64,000 nt of DNA from Opitutus sp. ER46 (lineage in GTDB: Bacteria > Verrucomicrobiota > Verrucomicrobiia > Opitutales > Opitutaceae). Where the stretch lies: positions 248,001 to 312,000 of the forward strand of contig NZ_QAYX01000019.1 of NCBI RefSeq assembly GCF_003054705.1. The letters run 5' to 3'. Below the pieces are notes generated by a model. The model saw nothing but the letters and a program-made list of their open reading frames with translations, did not search any database and was not told where the DNA came from. Shown here piece after piece: positions 17,455-25,227 of this stretch. How positions within the stretch are numbered: the first letter of the stretch is position 1; every line of letters begins with the position of its first letter. The translations under genes and the position numbers were made by a program.

Positions 17455-18648
17455 ATGGGTAAGGTTCTCGTCGCCAATATCGGCAGCACGTCGTTCAAGT
17501 TCCGCTTGTTCGACATGCCGGGTGAGCAGCTGCTGGCCAAAGGCGGCGCCGAACGGATCGGCGCCAGCGAGAGTCCGTGGAAACTCGAGATCACCGGCCG
17601 CGCGCCGGTCAGCGGAACCACGCGTTTCGCCGACTACGGCGCGGCCATCGCCCATTTTGAATCCGCCCTGAAGGAGGGCGTCATCGGCAGCTTCCGCGAC
17701 CTCGCCGCCGTCGGCTTCAAGCCCGTTATGGCGCAGGGTATCTCCGGCACCCAGGTCCTCGACGACCGGGTCCTCGCCGCGATGGAAGCGCTCTACACGC
17801 TCTTCCCCGCCCACAACCCTCCGTACGTCAACGCGGTCCGCTCCTTCCGCCAGCTCTACCCGGAGCTGCCCTGTATCGGAACGTTCGAGACCGCCTTCTA
17901 CGACCGCCTGCCTGTCGAGAGCACCCGGTTCCCCGTGCCGCTGGACTGGCAAAACCGGCTCGGCATCCGCCGCTACGGCTTCCACGGCGCCAGCCACCGC
18001 TACGTCACCGAGCGTCTCGCCGAGATCAAGGGCCGCGCCGACCTGCGCCTGATTTCCTGCCACCTCGGCGGCAGCTCCTCCATTTGCGCCGTGCGCCACG
18101 GCTACGCGGTTGACTCCAGCTGGGGCATGACCCCGCAGAGCGGCCTGCCGCAGAGCAATCGCGTCGGCGACTTCGACGTCTTCGCCGCCCTCTATCTCGC
18201 CAAGGACCTCGGTCTGGGACTCGGCGAAGTTGAGAAACAGCTTTCCTCCAACGCCGGCCTCAAGGGTATGTCCGGCCTGCCCACCGGTGACGTTCGCGAC
18301 CTCGTCGAGGCCGCCGCCCAGGGCAACGAGAACGCCCGCACCGCCCTCGCCGTCTTCACCAACGCGATCCGCGGCTACATCGGCCGGTTCCTCGTCACGC
18401 TCAACGGCGCCGACGCCATCATCTTCACCGCCGGCATCGGCGAAAACCGTACCGAACTCCGCGAATCCGTCTGCGCCAACCTCGATTTCTGCGGCCTCAA
18501 GCTCGACGCGAAACTCAACGCCGCCACCCACGCGACCGAGACGCGCATCTCCACGCCCGACTCGAAGATCGAGGTCTGGGTCGTGCCGACCAACGAGGAG
18601 ATCGTCATCGCCCGCAACGCCTGGGCCAAACTCCACGGCAAACTCTAG
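17455..18648 (+). CDS. ackA: Acetate/propionate kinase of the BMC operon
   Basis: 397 residues, standard for the family. The N-terminal VLVANIGSTSFKFRLFDM is a variant of the usual NxGSSSxK signature, with GIRRYGFHGASHRYVTERL and TAGIGENRTELRESV as further family motifs. It converts acyl phosphate and ADP to acid and ATP, completing the branch fed by PduL. Position inside the shell operon implies propionate or acetate as product. The ATG at 17455 was chosen over a frame extension to 17404 because the conserved strand begins there. The 106 bp between it and the next gene is CT-rich. Confidence 0.93.
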   Translation: MGKVLVANIGSTSFKFRLFDMPGEQLLAKGGAERIGASESPWKLEITGRAPVSGTTRFADYGAAIAHFESALKEGVIGSFRDLAAVGFKPVMAQGISGTQVLDDRVLAAMEALYTLFPAHNPPYVNAVRSFRQLYPELPCIGTFETAFYDRLPVESTRFPVPLDWQNRLGIRRYGFHGASHRYVTERLAEIKGRADLRLISCHLGGSSSICAVRHGYAVDSSWGMTPQSGLPQSNRVGDFDVFAALYLAKDLGLGLGEVEKQLSSNAGLKGMSGLPTGDVRDLVEAAAQGNENARTALAVFTNAIRGYIGRFLVTLNGADAIIFTAGIGENRTELRESVCANLDFCGLKLDAKLNAATHATETRISTPDSKIEVWVVPTNEEIVIARNAWAKLHGKL

Positions 18649-18696
18649 CCCGCCTTTTTCCCTCACTCCCTTTCTTCCGTCTCCCGTCCCACTCAC

Positions 18697-18745
18697 GCCC
18701 TCAGTCCTTTTCCACTCTCACTTTCACTCTCACTCCTCACTTCCA
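18697..18745. repeat. CACTCTCACTTTCAC pyrimidine repeat between ackA and BMC-H 3
   Basis: Repeated TTTCAC/TCTCAC units like those at 13845 and 62158. It forms the leader of the third BMC-H gene. Confidence 0.75.
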
Positions 18746-18758
18746 AACTAGTACCTCC

Positions 18759-19049
18759 ATGCAACAAGCCATCGGAATGATCGAAACCCGCGGCCTCATC
18801 GCTCTCGTCGAGGCGACCGACGCCATGCTCAAGTCCGCCAACGTCGAGCTCGTCGGGCCCATGACGCAGGTCGGCAACGCCATGGTGACCGTCGTGGTCA
18901 CCGGCGACGTCGCCGCCGTCAAGGCCGCCACTGAGGCTGGCCGCACCGCCGCCCAGTCCCTCGGCGAAGTCGTCTCCGTCAGCGTGATCGCCCGCCCGCA
19001 CAACGAGCTGGCCACCGTGCTGCCGAAGGCCCCCGTCGCGAAGAAATAA
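18759..19049 (+). CDS. BMC-H shell protein 3
   Basis: 96 residues. One BMC domain (QAIGMIETRGLIALVEATDA ... [17 protein letters not shown]). The pore loop TQVGNAMV differs from both other hexamer proteins in the operon. The tail after VIARPHNELA is short and ends in PKAPVAKK. It is most similar to shell protein 2 in the second half (VKAATEAG followed by a LGEVV-type segment), suggesting a duplication, with divergence focused on the pore. Confidence 0.96.
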   Translation: MQQAIGMIETRGLIALVEATDAMLKSANVELVGPMTQVGNAMVTVVVTGDVAAVKAATEAGRTAAQSLGEVVSVSVIARPHNELATVLPKAPVAKK

Positions 19050-19185
19050 CTCGTCCGGCCGCAGCCCGCCTGCGGCCGACTTCCCCCCCCGGCCCGGGCC
19101 GCGCTCCGCGTCCCGGCCGTCGCGCGCAGCGTGCTTCAAAGTCCCGAAGAGCCGAACCCGAACCTGATCTCGCCGCCACGGCCTC

Positions 19186-19246
19186 TCAGCCCTTCAGCCC
19201 TTCCGCCTTCGGTCTTCAGCCTTTTCTTCCTTCAGCCTTTTTCAAC
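19186..19246. repeat. TTCAGCCCTTCCGCC-type pyrimidine repeat
   Basis: Short CTTCAGCCTTTT/TTCAGCCCTTCCGCC units directly before the first BMC-P gene. Similar units occur at 27890-27935, 28050-28090 and near 43105. Confidence 0.65.
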
Positions 19247-19248
19247 CC

Positions 19249-19557
19249 ATGATCCTCGCCCGCGTCGAAGGCACCGTCGTCGCCACCAAGAAGACCGAGA
19301 AGATGACGGGCTCGAAGTTTCTCTTCGTGCGGCCGCTTCTCGTCGATCCGGCCAACCCGCAGCAGTTCAAGAGCGGCAACAGCACGCTCGTGGCCGTCGA
19401 TGAGCTCGGCTCCGGCGAGGGCGACATCGTGCTCATCGCCCAGGGGTCCTCCGCGCGCCTCGGCGCCAAGGACAAGGACACCCCGCTCGACGCCGTCGTC
19501 ATCGGCATCGTCGATACCGTCGATGTGAACAAGCAGATCGTCTACCGCGCGCACTGA
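19249..19557 (+). CDS. BMC-P (EutN/CcmL) shell vertex protein 1
   Basis: 102 residues. MILARVEGTVVATKKTEKMT, FLFVRPLL and VAVDELGSGEGDIVLIAQGS are the standard EutN/CcmL features; this copy has the most canonical central motif of the three. Pentamers cap the vertices of the icosahedral shell. The leader contains the TTCAGCCCTTCCGCC-type repeat. Confidence 0.96.
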   Translation: MILARVEGTVVATKKTEKMTGSKFLFVRPLLVDPANPQQFKSGNSTLVAVDELGSGEGDIVLIAQGSSARLGAKDKDTPLDAVVIGIVDTVDVNKQIVYRAH

Positions 19558-19616
19558 GCGCCGCCTTTTTTTCACTCACCCGCGCGGCCTGAATACCCGC
19601 GCCCCCCTCCACCGCC

Positions 19617-21047
19617 ATGGTCGACCAACAACAACTTATCGCCCGCGTCGTCAGCGAGGTCCTCACCCGTCTCCAACAGCAGCAGGCTGTCGTGCAGAAC
19701 GGCGAGAGCGGCTTCGGCGTCTATGAGAAAATGGAGGACGCCATCGCCGCCGCCCAGAAGTCCTTCCTCAAGCTGCGCGAGGACGGCGTCACCGCCCGCA
19801 AGAAGGCCATCGGCGCCATCCGCCGGATGTGCGCCCAGAACGCCAAGGCCTGGGGCGAACTCGAGTTCGCCGAGACCAAGATCGGCGCCCTGTCCGCCAA
19901 GATCGAAAAGCTCCGCATCTGCGCCGACCTCGTCCCCGGCGTCGAAATGCTCGAGCGCACCGCCTTCAGCGGCGACTTCGGCCTCACCGTCATCGACTTC
20001 GCCCCGTGGGGCGTCATCGGCGCCATCACGCCGGCCACGCACAGCGTCCCGACGCTCACCGGCAACGCGATCAACATGATCGCCGCCGGCAACGCCGTCG
20101 TCTACAACACGCACCCCGCCGCCTGCCAGGTCGCCGCCGTCGCCATCCGCGCCTACAACCAGGCCATCTACCAGGAGACCGGCATTCCCGACCTCCTCAC
20201 CACGGTCACCAAGCCGACGCTCCAGACCTTCGACATCCTCTGCAAGAGCTCCGACGTGAAGCTCCTCTGCGTCACCGGCGGCCCCGCCGTCGTCGCCGCC
20301 GCCATGAAGACCGGCAAGCGCGCCGTCTGCGCCGGCCCGGGCAACCCGCCCGTCGTCGTCGATGAGACCGCCGACCTCGATCGCGCCGCCCGCTGCATCA
20401 TCCAGGGCGCCGCCTACGACAACAACCTGCTCTGCATCGGCGAAAAGGAAGTGTTCGTCGTCGCCTCCGTGGCCGACGCCTTCATCGCCGCCCTCAAGCG
20501 CGCCGGCGCCGTCCAGCTCAACTCCCAGCAGATCGACGCCCTCGCCAAGAAGGCGTTCAGCATCCCCGAGGGGAAGAGCGCCACGACCTGCGGCCACCTT
20601 CCGGTCAACCGCGACCTCGTCGGCCGCGACGCCGCCGTCCTCGCCAAGGCCATCGGCCTCGATGTCGCCCCGGCCACCCAGCTCCTCTTCGGCGAAACCG
20701 AGGAAAACCACGTGTTCGTCCAGGAAGAGCAAATGATGCCCTTCCTTCCGATCGTCCGCGTGAAGGACGTCGATGCCGCCATCGCCGCCTCCATCAAGGC
20801 CGAGCACGGCTATCGCCACACGGCGATCATGCATAGCCAGAACATCAGCAACCTCACCAAGTTCGCCCAGGCGGCCGACACGACCCTCTTCATCAAGAAC
20901 GGCCCGTCGATGACCGGCCTCGGCCTCGGCGGCGAAGGCTTCCTCTCCTACTCGATCGCCACGCCGACCGGCGAGGGCGTCACCACCCCCATGACCTTCA
21001 CCCGCTCCCGCCGGTGCGTCATGGTGGAAGGACTCAACTTGTATTAA
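19617..21047 (+). CDS. CoA-acylating aldehyde dehydrogenase (PduP/EutE-like), BMC core enzyme
   Basis: 476 residues. The N-terminal MVDQQQLIARVVSEVLTRLQ forms an amphipathic helix typical of BMC encapsulation peptides, linked by a Gln-rich stretch. The catalytic domain follows: FAPWGVIGAITPATHSVPT (CoA/NAD site), GPGNPPVVVDETADLD and the catalytic Cys273 in NNLLCIGEKEVFV. It oxidises an aldehyde (lactaldehyde or propionaldehyde class) with NAD and CoA to acyl-CoA, the substrate of PduL. In PVM-type loci the aldehyde comes from the aldolase product lactaldehyde; the exact substrate is not visible here. Confidence 0.94.
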   Translation: MVDQQQLIARVVSEVLTRLQQQQAVVQNGESGFGVYEKMEDAIAAAQKSFLKLREDGVTARKKAIGAIRRMCAQNAKAWGELEFAETKIGALSAKIEKLRICADLVPGVEMLERTAFSGDFGLTVIDFAPWGVIGAITPATHSVPTLTGNAINMIAAGNAVVYNTHPAACQVAAVAIRAYNQAIYQETGIPDLLTTVTKPTLQTFDILCKSSDVKLLCVTGGPAVVAAAMKTGKRAVCAGPGNPPVVVDETADLDRAARCIIQGAAYDNNLLCIGEKEVFVVASVADAFIAALKRAGAVQLNSQQIDALAKKAFSIPEGKSATTCGHLPVNRDLVGRDAAVLAKAIGLDVAPATQLLFGETEENHVFVQEEQMMPFLPIVRVKDVDAAIAASIKAEHGYRHTAIMHSQNISNLTKFAQAADTTLFIKNGPSMTGLGLGGEGFLSYSIATPTGEGVTTPMTFTRSRRCVMVEGLNLY

Positions 21048-21049
21048 CC

Positions 21050-21183
21050 GGAGTTCCAAGTTGCAGGTTTGAAGGTTCACACGTTGCAGGCTCCCGATCC
21101 GTGTCTCCGCAACCTGCCACTTTCCAACCTTCCAACCTGTAACTCCTCACCGGTAACTTTCCAACCTTCCAACCTGTAACTCC
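21050..21183. repeat. 28-bp direct repeat with inverted degenerate copy
   Basis: A 28-bp unit beginning ACTTTCCAACCTTCCAACC occurs at 21119-21146 and, identically, at 21156-21183 (period 37). A degenerate reverse-complement copy lies at 21050-21077, right after the aldehyde dehydrogenase stop, so the transcript can fold into a long hairpin. The second copy abuts the start of the next gene. Confidence 0.88.
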
Positions 21184-21185
21184 GC

Positions 21186-21461
21186 ATGCGCCTCGCTCGT
21201 ATCCGCGGCTATGTGACCTCGACGGTGAAACACCCGAGCCTCGAGCGTTGCCGCCTGCTGATCGCGCAGCCCGTGGACTTGGAGGACAAGCCCGATGGCA
21301 GCCCGCAGATCGTCCTCGATCCGCACGGCGCCGGCATCCACCAGAAGGTCCTGATCTGCTCCGACGGCAGCTGGGTGCGCGAGTACCTCGAGAACCCGCG
21401 CAGCCCCACCCGCTGGTGGGTCATGGGCATCGTCGACCCCGCCCCGGCCAAGGCCTCCTGA
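21186..21461 (+). CDS. BMC-P shell vertex protein 2
   Basis: 91 residues. MRLARIRGYVTSTVKHPSLE and RLLIAQPVDL match the EutN/CcmL family; the central loop (PDGSPQIVLDPHGAGIHQKV) and SDGSWVREYLENPRSPTRWW diverge from the canonical copy. Having several BMC-P paralogues is usual for PVM-type loci. It is separated from the third BMC-P gene by 2 bp. Confidence 0.94.
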   Translation: MRLARIRGYVTSTVKHPSLERCRLLIAQPVDLEDKPDGSPQIVLDPHGAGIHQKVLICSDGSWVREYLENPRSPTRWWVMGIVDPAPAKAS

Positions 21462-21463
21462 CC

Positions 21464-21760
21464 ATGCGCATCGCCAACGTCATCGGCCGCGTCACCCTCT
21501 CCGTCCGCCACCACTCGCTCCGGGGCGAGCGACTGCTCGTGGTGCTGCCGTGGAGCGCCAAGACCGGCGCCACCGGCAAAGACCACGAGTACTCGATCGT
21601 GGCCTACGACGATCTCGGCGCCGCCCCCGGTGACAAGGTCGCCCTCAGCGAAAGCACCGAGGCGACGCGCCCCTTCGACCGACCCACGCCCTGCGACGCC
21701 TACGTGGCCGCCATTCTCGACGACATTTTCTACCAGGCCGAGGACCCGCACGCGGTCTGA
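21464..21760 (+). CDS. BMC-P shell vertex protein 3
   Basis: 98 residues. MRIANVIGRVTLSVRHHSL and RLLVVLPWSAK fit EutN/CcmL; IVAYDDLGAAPGDKVALSES is the vertex loop region. The C-terminus (CDAYVAAILDDIFYQAEDPH) is acidic and longer than in the first copy. It is tightly coupled to vertex protein 2, which suggests equal translation. Confidence 0.95.
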   Translation: MRIANVIGRVTLSVRHHSLRGERLLVVLPWSAKTGATGKDHEYSIVAYDDLGAAPGDKVALSESTEATRPFDRPTPCDAYVAAILDDIFYQAEDPHAV

Positions 21761-21798
21761 ACGCCTCCTCCAGCTCCAACACCCAACTTTAACGCTCC

Positions 21799-22896
21799 AT
21801 GAAACTCTTCGCTCAAAATGACGCCGCCGCGTTCGTGAGGACCGGCGCCCGGGAGTTCCGCTTCAACCGTGACATCCGCCTGACGCCCGGCGCCCGCGAT
21901 GTCCTGATCGAGGCCGGCATCAAGGTCGTGTTCGACGCCAATGCCTCCGTCCCGACCGGCGCCGCGCCCGCCGCCCCGGCGAAGTCCGAGGCCGCCGCGG
22001 CCCCCGCCGCCACGCCCGCCTACTCCGGCGGCAAGGTCGACGTCCAGGCGCTCTTCAACTCCCCCGAGGCCAAGCGGCTCAAGGAGGAGATCTGCGAGAT
22101 GGGCCGGCGTTGCTGGCAGCGCGACTACAACGACGCCAACGGCGGCAATCTCTCCGCCCGTCTCGGCGACTACTTCCTCTGCACGCCGACGCTCGTCTCC
22201 AAGGGCTTCATGAAGCCGGAGATGATCTGCCTCGTGGACATCGACGGCAACCAGGTCGCCGGCAACGGCAAGTGGCGCCGCACGAGCGAAATCATGTCCC
22301 ACTTGGGCATCTACAAGATGGTCCCGGCCGCGGCCTCCGTCGTGCACGCGCACCCGATCCACGCCACCGCCTTCGCCATGGCCGGCATCGAGCCGCCGCA
22401 GTGCCTCATCCCTGAGGTCGAGGTCTTCGTCGGCACCATCCCGGTCGCCGAGTACAAGACGCCCGGCAGCCCGCAGATGAGCGAGATCCTCGGCAAGCTG
22501 GCGCCCAAGCATCAGGCCATCCTCATGGGCAACCACGGCGTGATCACCTGGGGCACCTCCGTCGAGGACGCGTACTTCAAGATGGAGATCACCGACTCCT
22601 ACTGCCGTACGCTCTGGGTCGCCGCGCAGCTCCCGACGAAGCGCACCACCATCCCGCCGGACGAGGTCAAGAAGCTCCTCGACATGAAGGAGAAGATGGG
22701 CCTTCCCGACGCCCGCCATGGCCTCAAGGCCGCCCAGCTCTGCGACTGCGATCCGTGGGACCAGATCGGCGACCGCCCGCAGGCCTGCGCCACGCCCGCC
22801 GGCAAAGCCGCCTCGGTCGACACCATGACCAACGCCGAGCTCGAGAGCATGGTCCAGAAACTCACCGAGCAGGTGATGTCCGCGCTGAAGAAGTGA
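21799..22896 (+). CDS. Class II aldolase (fuculose/rhamnulose-1-phosphate type), BMC core enzyme
   Basis: 365 residues, longer than the roughly 220-270 of free-standing enzymes. Residues 1-47 form an extra small domain (REFRFNRDIRLTPGARDVLI), then an Ala/Pro linker (about 48-75), then the aldolase domain with NDANGGNLSARLGDYFLCTP, the zinc ligands in SVVHAHPIHATAF, and GNHGVITWG. The C-terminal 22 residues (AELESMVQKLTEQVMSALKK) form an amphipathic helix that may target it to the shell. It would cleave a deoxy-ketose-1-phosphate into DHAP and lactaldehyde. It closes the operon and is followed by a strong terminator. Confidence 0.92.
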   Translation: MKLFAQNDAAAFVRTGAREFRFNRDIRLTPGARDVLIEAGIKVVFDANASVPTGAAPAAPAKSEAAAAPAATPAYSGGKVDVQALFNSPEAKRLKEEICEMGRRCWQRDYNDANGGNLSARLGDYFLCTPTLVSKGFMKPEMICLVDIDGNQVAGNGKWRRTSEIMSHLGIYKMVPAAASVVHAHPIHATAFAMAGIEPPQCLIPEVEVFVGTIPVAEYKTPGSPQMSEILGKLAPKHQAILMGNHGVITWGTSVEDAYFKMEITDSYCRTLWVAAQLPTKRTTIPPDEVKKLLDMKEKMGLPDARHGLKAAQLCDCDPWDQIGDRPQACATPAGKAASVDTMTNAELESMVQKLTEQVMSALKK

Positions 22897-22944
22897 GCGC
22901 GAGCTGAGCAGCAAGCAGTAAGCGCTAAGCTATAGGCTCTTTTC

Positions 22945-22975
22945 GGCCGCCCCCTTAACCGGGGCGGCCTTTTTT
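22945..22975 (+). terminator. Rho-independent terminator of the BMC operon
   Basis: A 9-bp perfect stem (GGCCGCCCC / GGGGCGGCC), a 7-nt loop, and TTTTTT at 22970-22975. It lies 49 bp after the aldolase stop. Confidence 0.93.
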
Positions 22976-22978
22976 GGG

Positions 22979-23075
22979 CTCTTTCTCTTACTCCTACTCT
23001 TCCTCTTTCTCTCGGGGGCTTGAGAAACTCAGCATCGTTCTCGTTCTCTAGATCGTTCTCGTTCTCGCATCTGTC
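22979..23075. repeat. CT-rich composite repeat element
   Basis: A polypyrimidine tract with CTCTTCCTCTTTCTCTCGGG, then GGCTTGAG, then GCATCGTTCTCGTTCTC and a second TCGTTCTCGTTCTCGC. The same order of parts is seen at 11505-11655 and 41568-41670. It sits between the BMC terminator and the end of the convergent hydrolase gene. Confidence 0.8.
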
Positions 23076-23189
23076 TGTCTTCCTCCTCCGCTCCGCTTCA
23101 TCTCCTCCTCGGCGGACGCCCCACCTCGCCGCCCACACCCTCCCCTGGGGACGCGACCTCCTGACCGCGCCCCCGTCATTCCACATTCT

Positions 23190-25115
23190 TCATTCTGCCT
23201 TCTGCATTAGCCGCCCGAGCGGCGCCGTCACCCTCCCATCCTCGATCATGCTGATGAACGCCAGCAGCCCGCTCCACGTCAGCAGCGGATGCGTGTGCGC
23301 CCCAAGCCCACCCGAGCCGTCAATCGCCGAGAAATTCTCCGGCGCCACGCGGTGCTCGCGCCAGGCGCGCGTGAGCAGCGCCAGCGATTTCTCCACGACA
23401 CGCTTTCGCGCCTCGTCCTGGCCGTAGCGCTTCAGTCCGAGGTAAACCAGGAAGTTCAGCGGCGGCCAGATGCGCCCCCGCATGTACAACTGCTCGCTAA
23501 AGGTTGGATCGTTCCGCGGCGCCGCCGGGATCATCCACTCGCCGGCATACTCCTCCGGATTCAGCAGATGCTTCCTCACCAGCTCCTCCGCCTGTGCCGG
23601 CGTCGCGACCCCGGCGTACAGGGGATAGAACGACGTCGGTGAGTGCCGCGTGCTCCACGCGCCCGTGTCGAGCCGGCGATTGAGGTAGATCCCCTGCTCC
23701 GCGTGCCACAGCTCCTGCAGCCGCGCGCCGTACTCTTTCGCCCGCTCCCGCAATTTCGCCGCTTCATCGCCATGGCCGAGGATCGTCCCAATCTCCGCCA
23801 ACGCCTCGCAGTCCGCCACGTAGAGCGCATTGAGCCCCACATCCTCGATTTGCATCAGGTGCGTCGTCTCATCGAACGGCGCCTGGTCGTACATGGGCGA
23901 ATTGTCGAGCGCCTCCAGGGCCGCGCCCGCCGCCGTGTTCGGCTGCACGAACTCCGCCGGATCTCCCGCGCGCGGTTTGAAGGGATTCGAGCCCAGCGAG
24001 AGCGAGCCGCGCGGGTTCCGCCGTGCCCGGTGCCACCAGCGGTTCCACGCCAGCAAGGGTCCCCACGCCGCCGCCAGCGCCTCGGCGTCGGGCCGATTCC
24101 GATACATGCCCAGCACGCACATCGCGCCCACCGGCGGCTGCGATCGGTCCCGTGCCTGCCGCCCTGTCCCCTGCACGACGTTTGAGACGAACGCGTCGTC
24201 GATCAGCTCGCGAAACGCCTCGAGCATGCAGGCGTACCCGAGCGCCGGATTGTCCTGCGCGATCATCCACGAGGTGAAAAACGTGTCCCAGCAAAACACC
24301 GCGTACCCGCCGCGTAGACAGTTCCAGTCCCGCGCCACGGTGCACAACACGCGCCGGTGCTTCGGCTCATAAATGATGTTCCAGGCGAGGCTGCTCTGCA
24401 TTGCCTCATGCCCGTCTTTCAACGCCCCGTAGCTCGCGTGCAGCTGCTCCACCGTCGCACGCGCCGCGCCGATTCGGCGGCGCACCTCGGCGAGGGACAA
24501 CGACTGCCCCACGCACACCGCCACCGGCCCACTCAACCGCAGCGCCAGATAGGGCGTCATCGCCGGCAGGTTCGGCTCTTCGATCGTTTCGCCGATCGCG
24601 TGCACGGCCGCGGTCCGCTCCGGCGCCTGCGCCGTGATCCGCCGCTCGCTGTCGCGCATGGCGTGGCCGGGGCGGTTCCAGACAAAGCCGACGTGCACCG
24701 TCAGCACCCGCGTCCAGGGCTCGTCCTGCAGCGGCGTCACCAGCGCCATCCAGTCCTCCCCGTTGGCCGCGGTTTCGACGCGATAGCGCGCGCCCCGCAG
24801 GTTCACCTCCAACGAGGTGTAGCTACCGTCATACGCCCGGATCCCCGGCAGCACCTCGATCGTGTTGGCGATCGGCAGCGTCTTGTCCGTGCTCGTGAGC
24901 TTCGTGCCCGGCGTCCGCCCCGCCGTCTGACGCCCGAACTGCGCCTGCTCGAGCCAGACCAGCTTGTCCAGTGCCGCGAACCCAAGGCTCAGCGCCAGTC
25001 CGTCGGGCAGGTGCACATGCCGCAGCACGCTGCGGGTGTCCCAGGTGTTCCAGCCGCGGGCGAGCACGCGGTGCTTGGCGTCGGCGACGGCGATGGCGTT
25101 GTCGGTAATGCTCAT
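23190..25115 (-). CDS. MGH1/GH63-like glycoside hydrolase, cytoplasmic
   Basis: 641 residues and no signal peptide. An N-terminal beta domain (about 1-215) precedes an (alpha/alpha)6 barrel with AWNIIYEPKHRRVL, GGYAVFCWDTFFTSWM, GMYRNRPD, NSPMYDQAPF and RGRIWPPLNFLVYLGL, a pattern seen in mannosylglycerate hydrolase-like and GH63 proteins. The acidic residues of WDTFF and YDQAPFD are candidates for catalysis. The substrate is likely an imported alpha-linked oligosaccharide. The ATG at 25115 follows a CCTCCTT leader; a 17-residue upstream extension is possible. It lies downstream of the TonB receptor in the same direction. Confidence 0.8.
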   Translation of the reverse strand: MSITDNAIAVADAKHRVLARGWNTWDTRSVLRHVHLPDGLALSLGFAALDKLVWLEQAQFGRQTAGRTPGTKLTSTDKTLPIANTIEVLPGIRAYDGSYTSLEVNLRGARYRVETAANGEDWMALVTPLQDEPWTRVLTVHVGFVWNRPGHAMRDSERRITAQAPERTAAVHAIGETIEEPNLPAMTPYLALRLSGPVAVCVGQSLSLAEVRRRIGAARATVEQLHASYGALKDGHEAMQSSLAWNIIYEPKHRRVLCTVARDWNCLRGGYAVFCWDTFFTSWMIAQDNPALGYACMLEAFRELIDDAFVSNVVQGTGRQARDRSQPPVGAMCVLGMYRNRPDAEALAAAWGPLLAWNRWWHRARRNPRGSLSLGSNPFKPRAGDPAEFVQPNTAAGAALEALDNSPMYDQAPFDETTHLMQIEDVGLNALYVADCEALAEIGTILGHGDEAAKLRERAKEYGARLQELWHAEQGIYLNRRLDTGAWSTRHSPTSFYPLYAGVATPAQAEELVRKHLLNPEEYAGEWMIPAAPRNDPTFSEQLYMRGRIWPPLNFLVYLGLKRYGQDEARKRVVEKSLALLTRAWREHRVAPENFSAIDGSGGLGAHTHPLLTWSGLLAFISMIEDGRVTAPLGRLMQKAE

Positions 25116-25227
25116 AAGGAGGATCGATCCCTTCGGGCGGTCGCACGATCGGCGGCGCGACGGCACTCGGCAAGGATGCGGGCAAACATGATGCGGTGGG
25201 CAGAAAGGCGTGCCGTGATGGCGCTGA

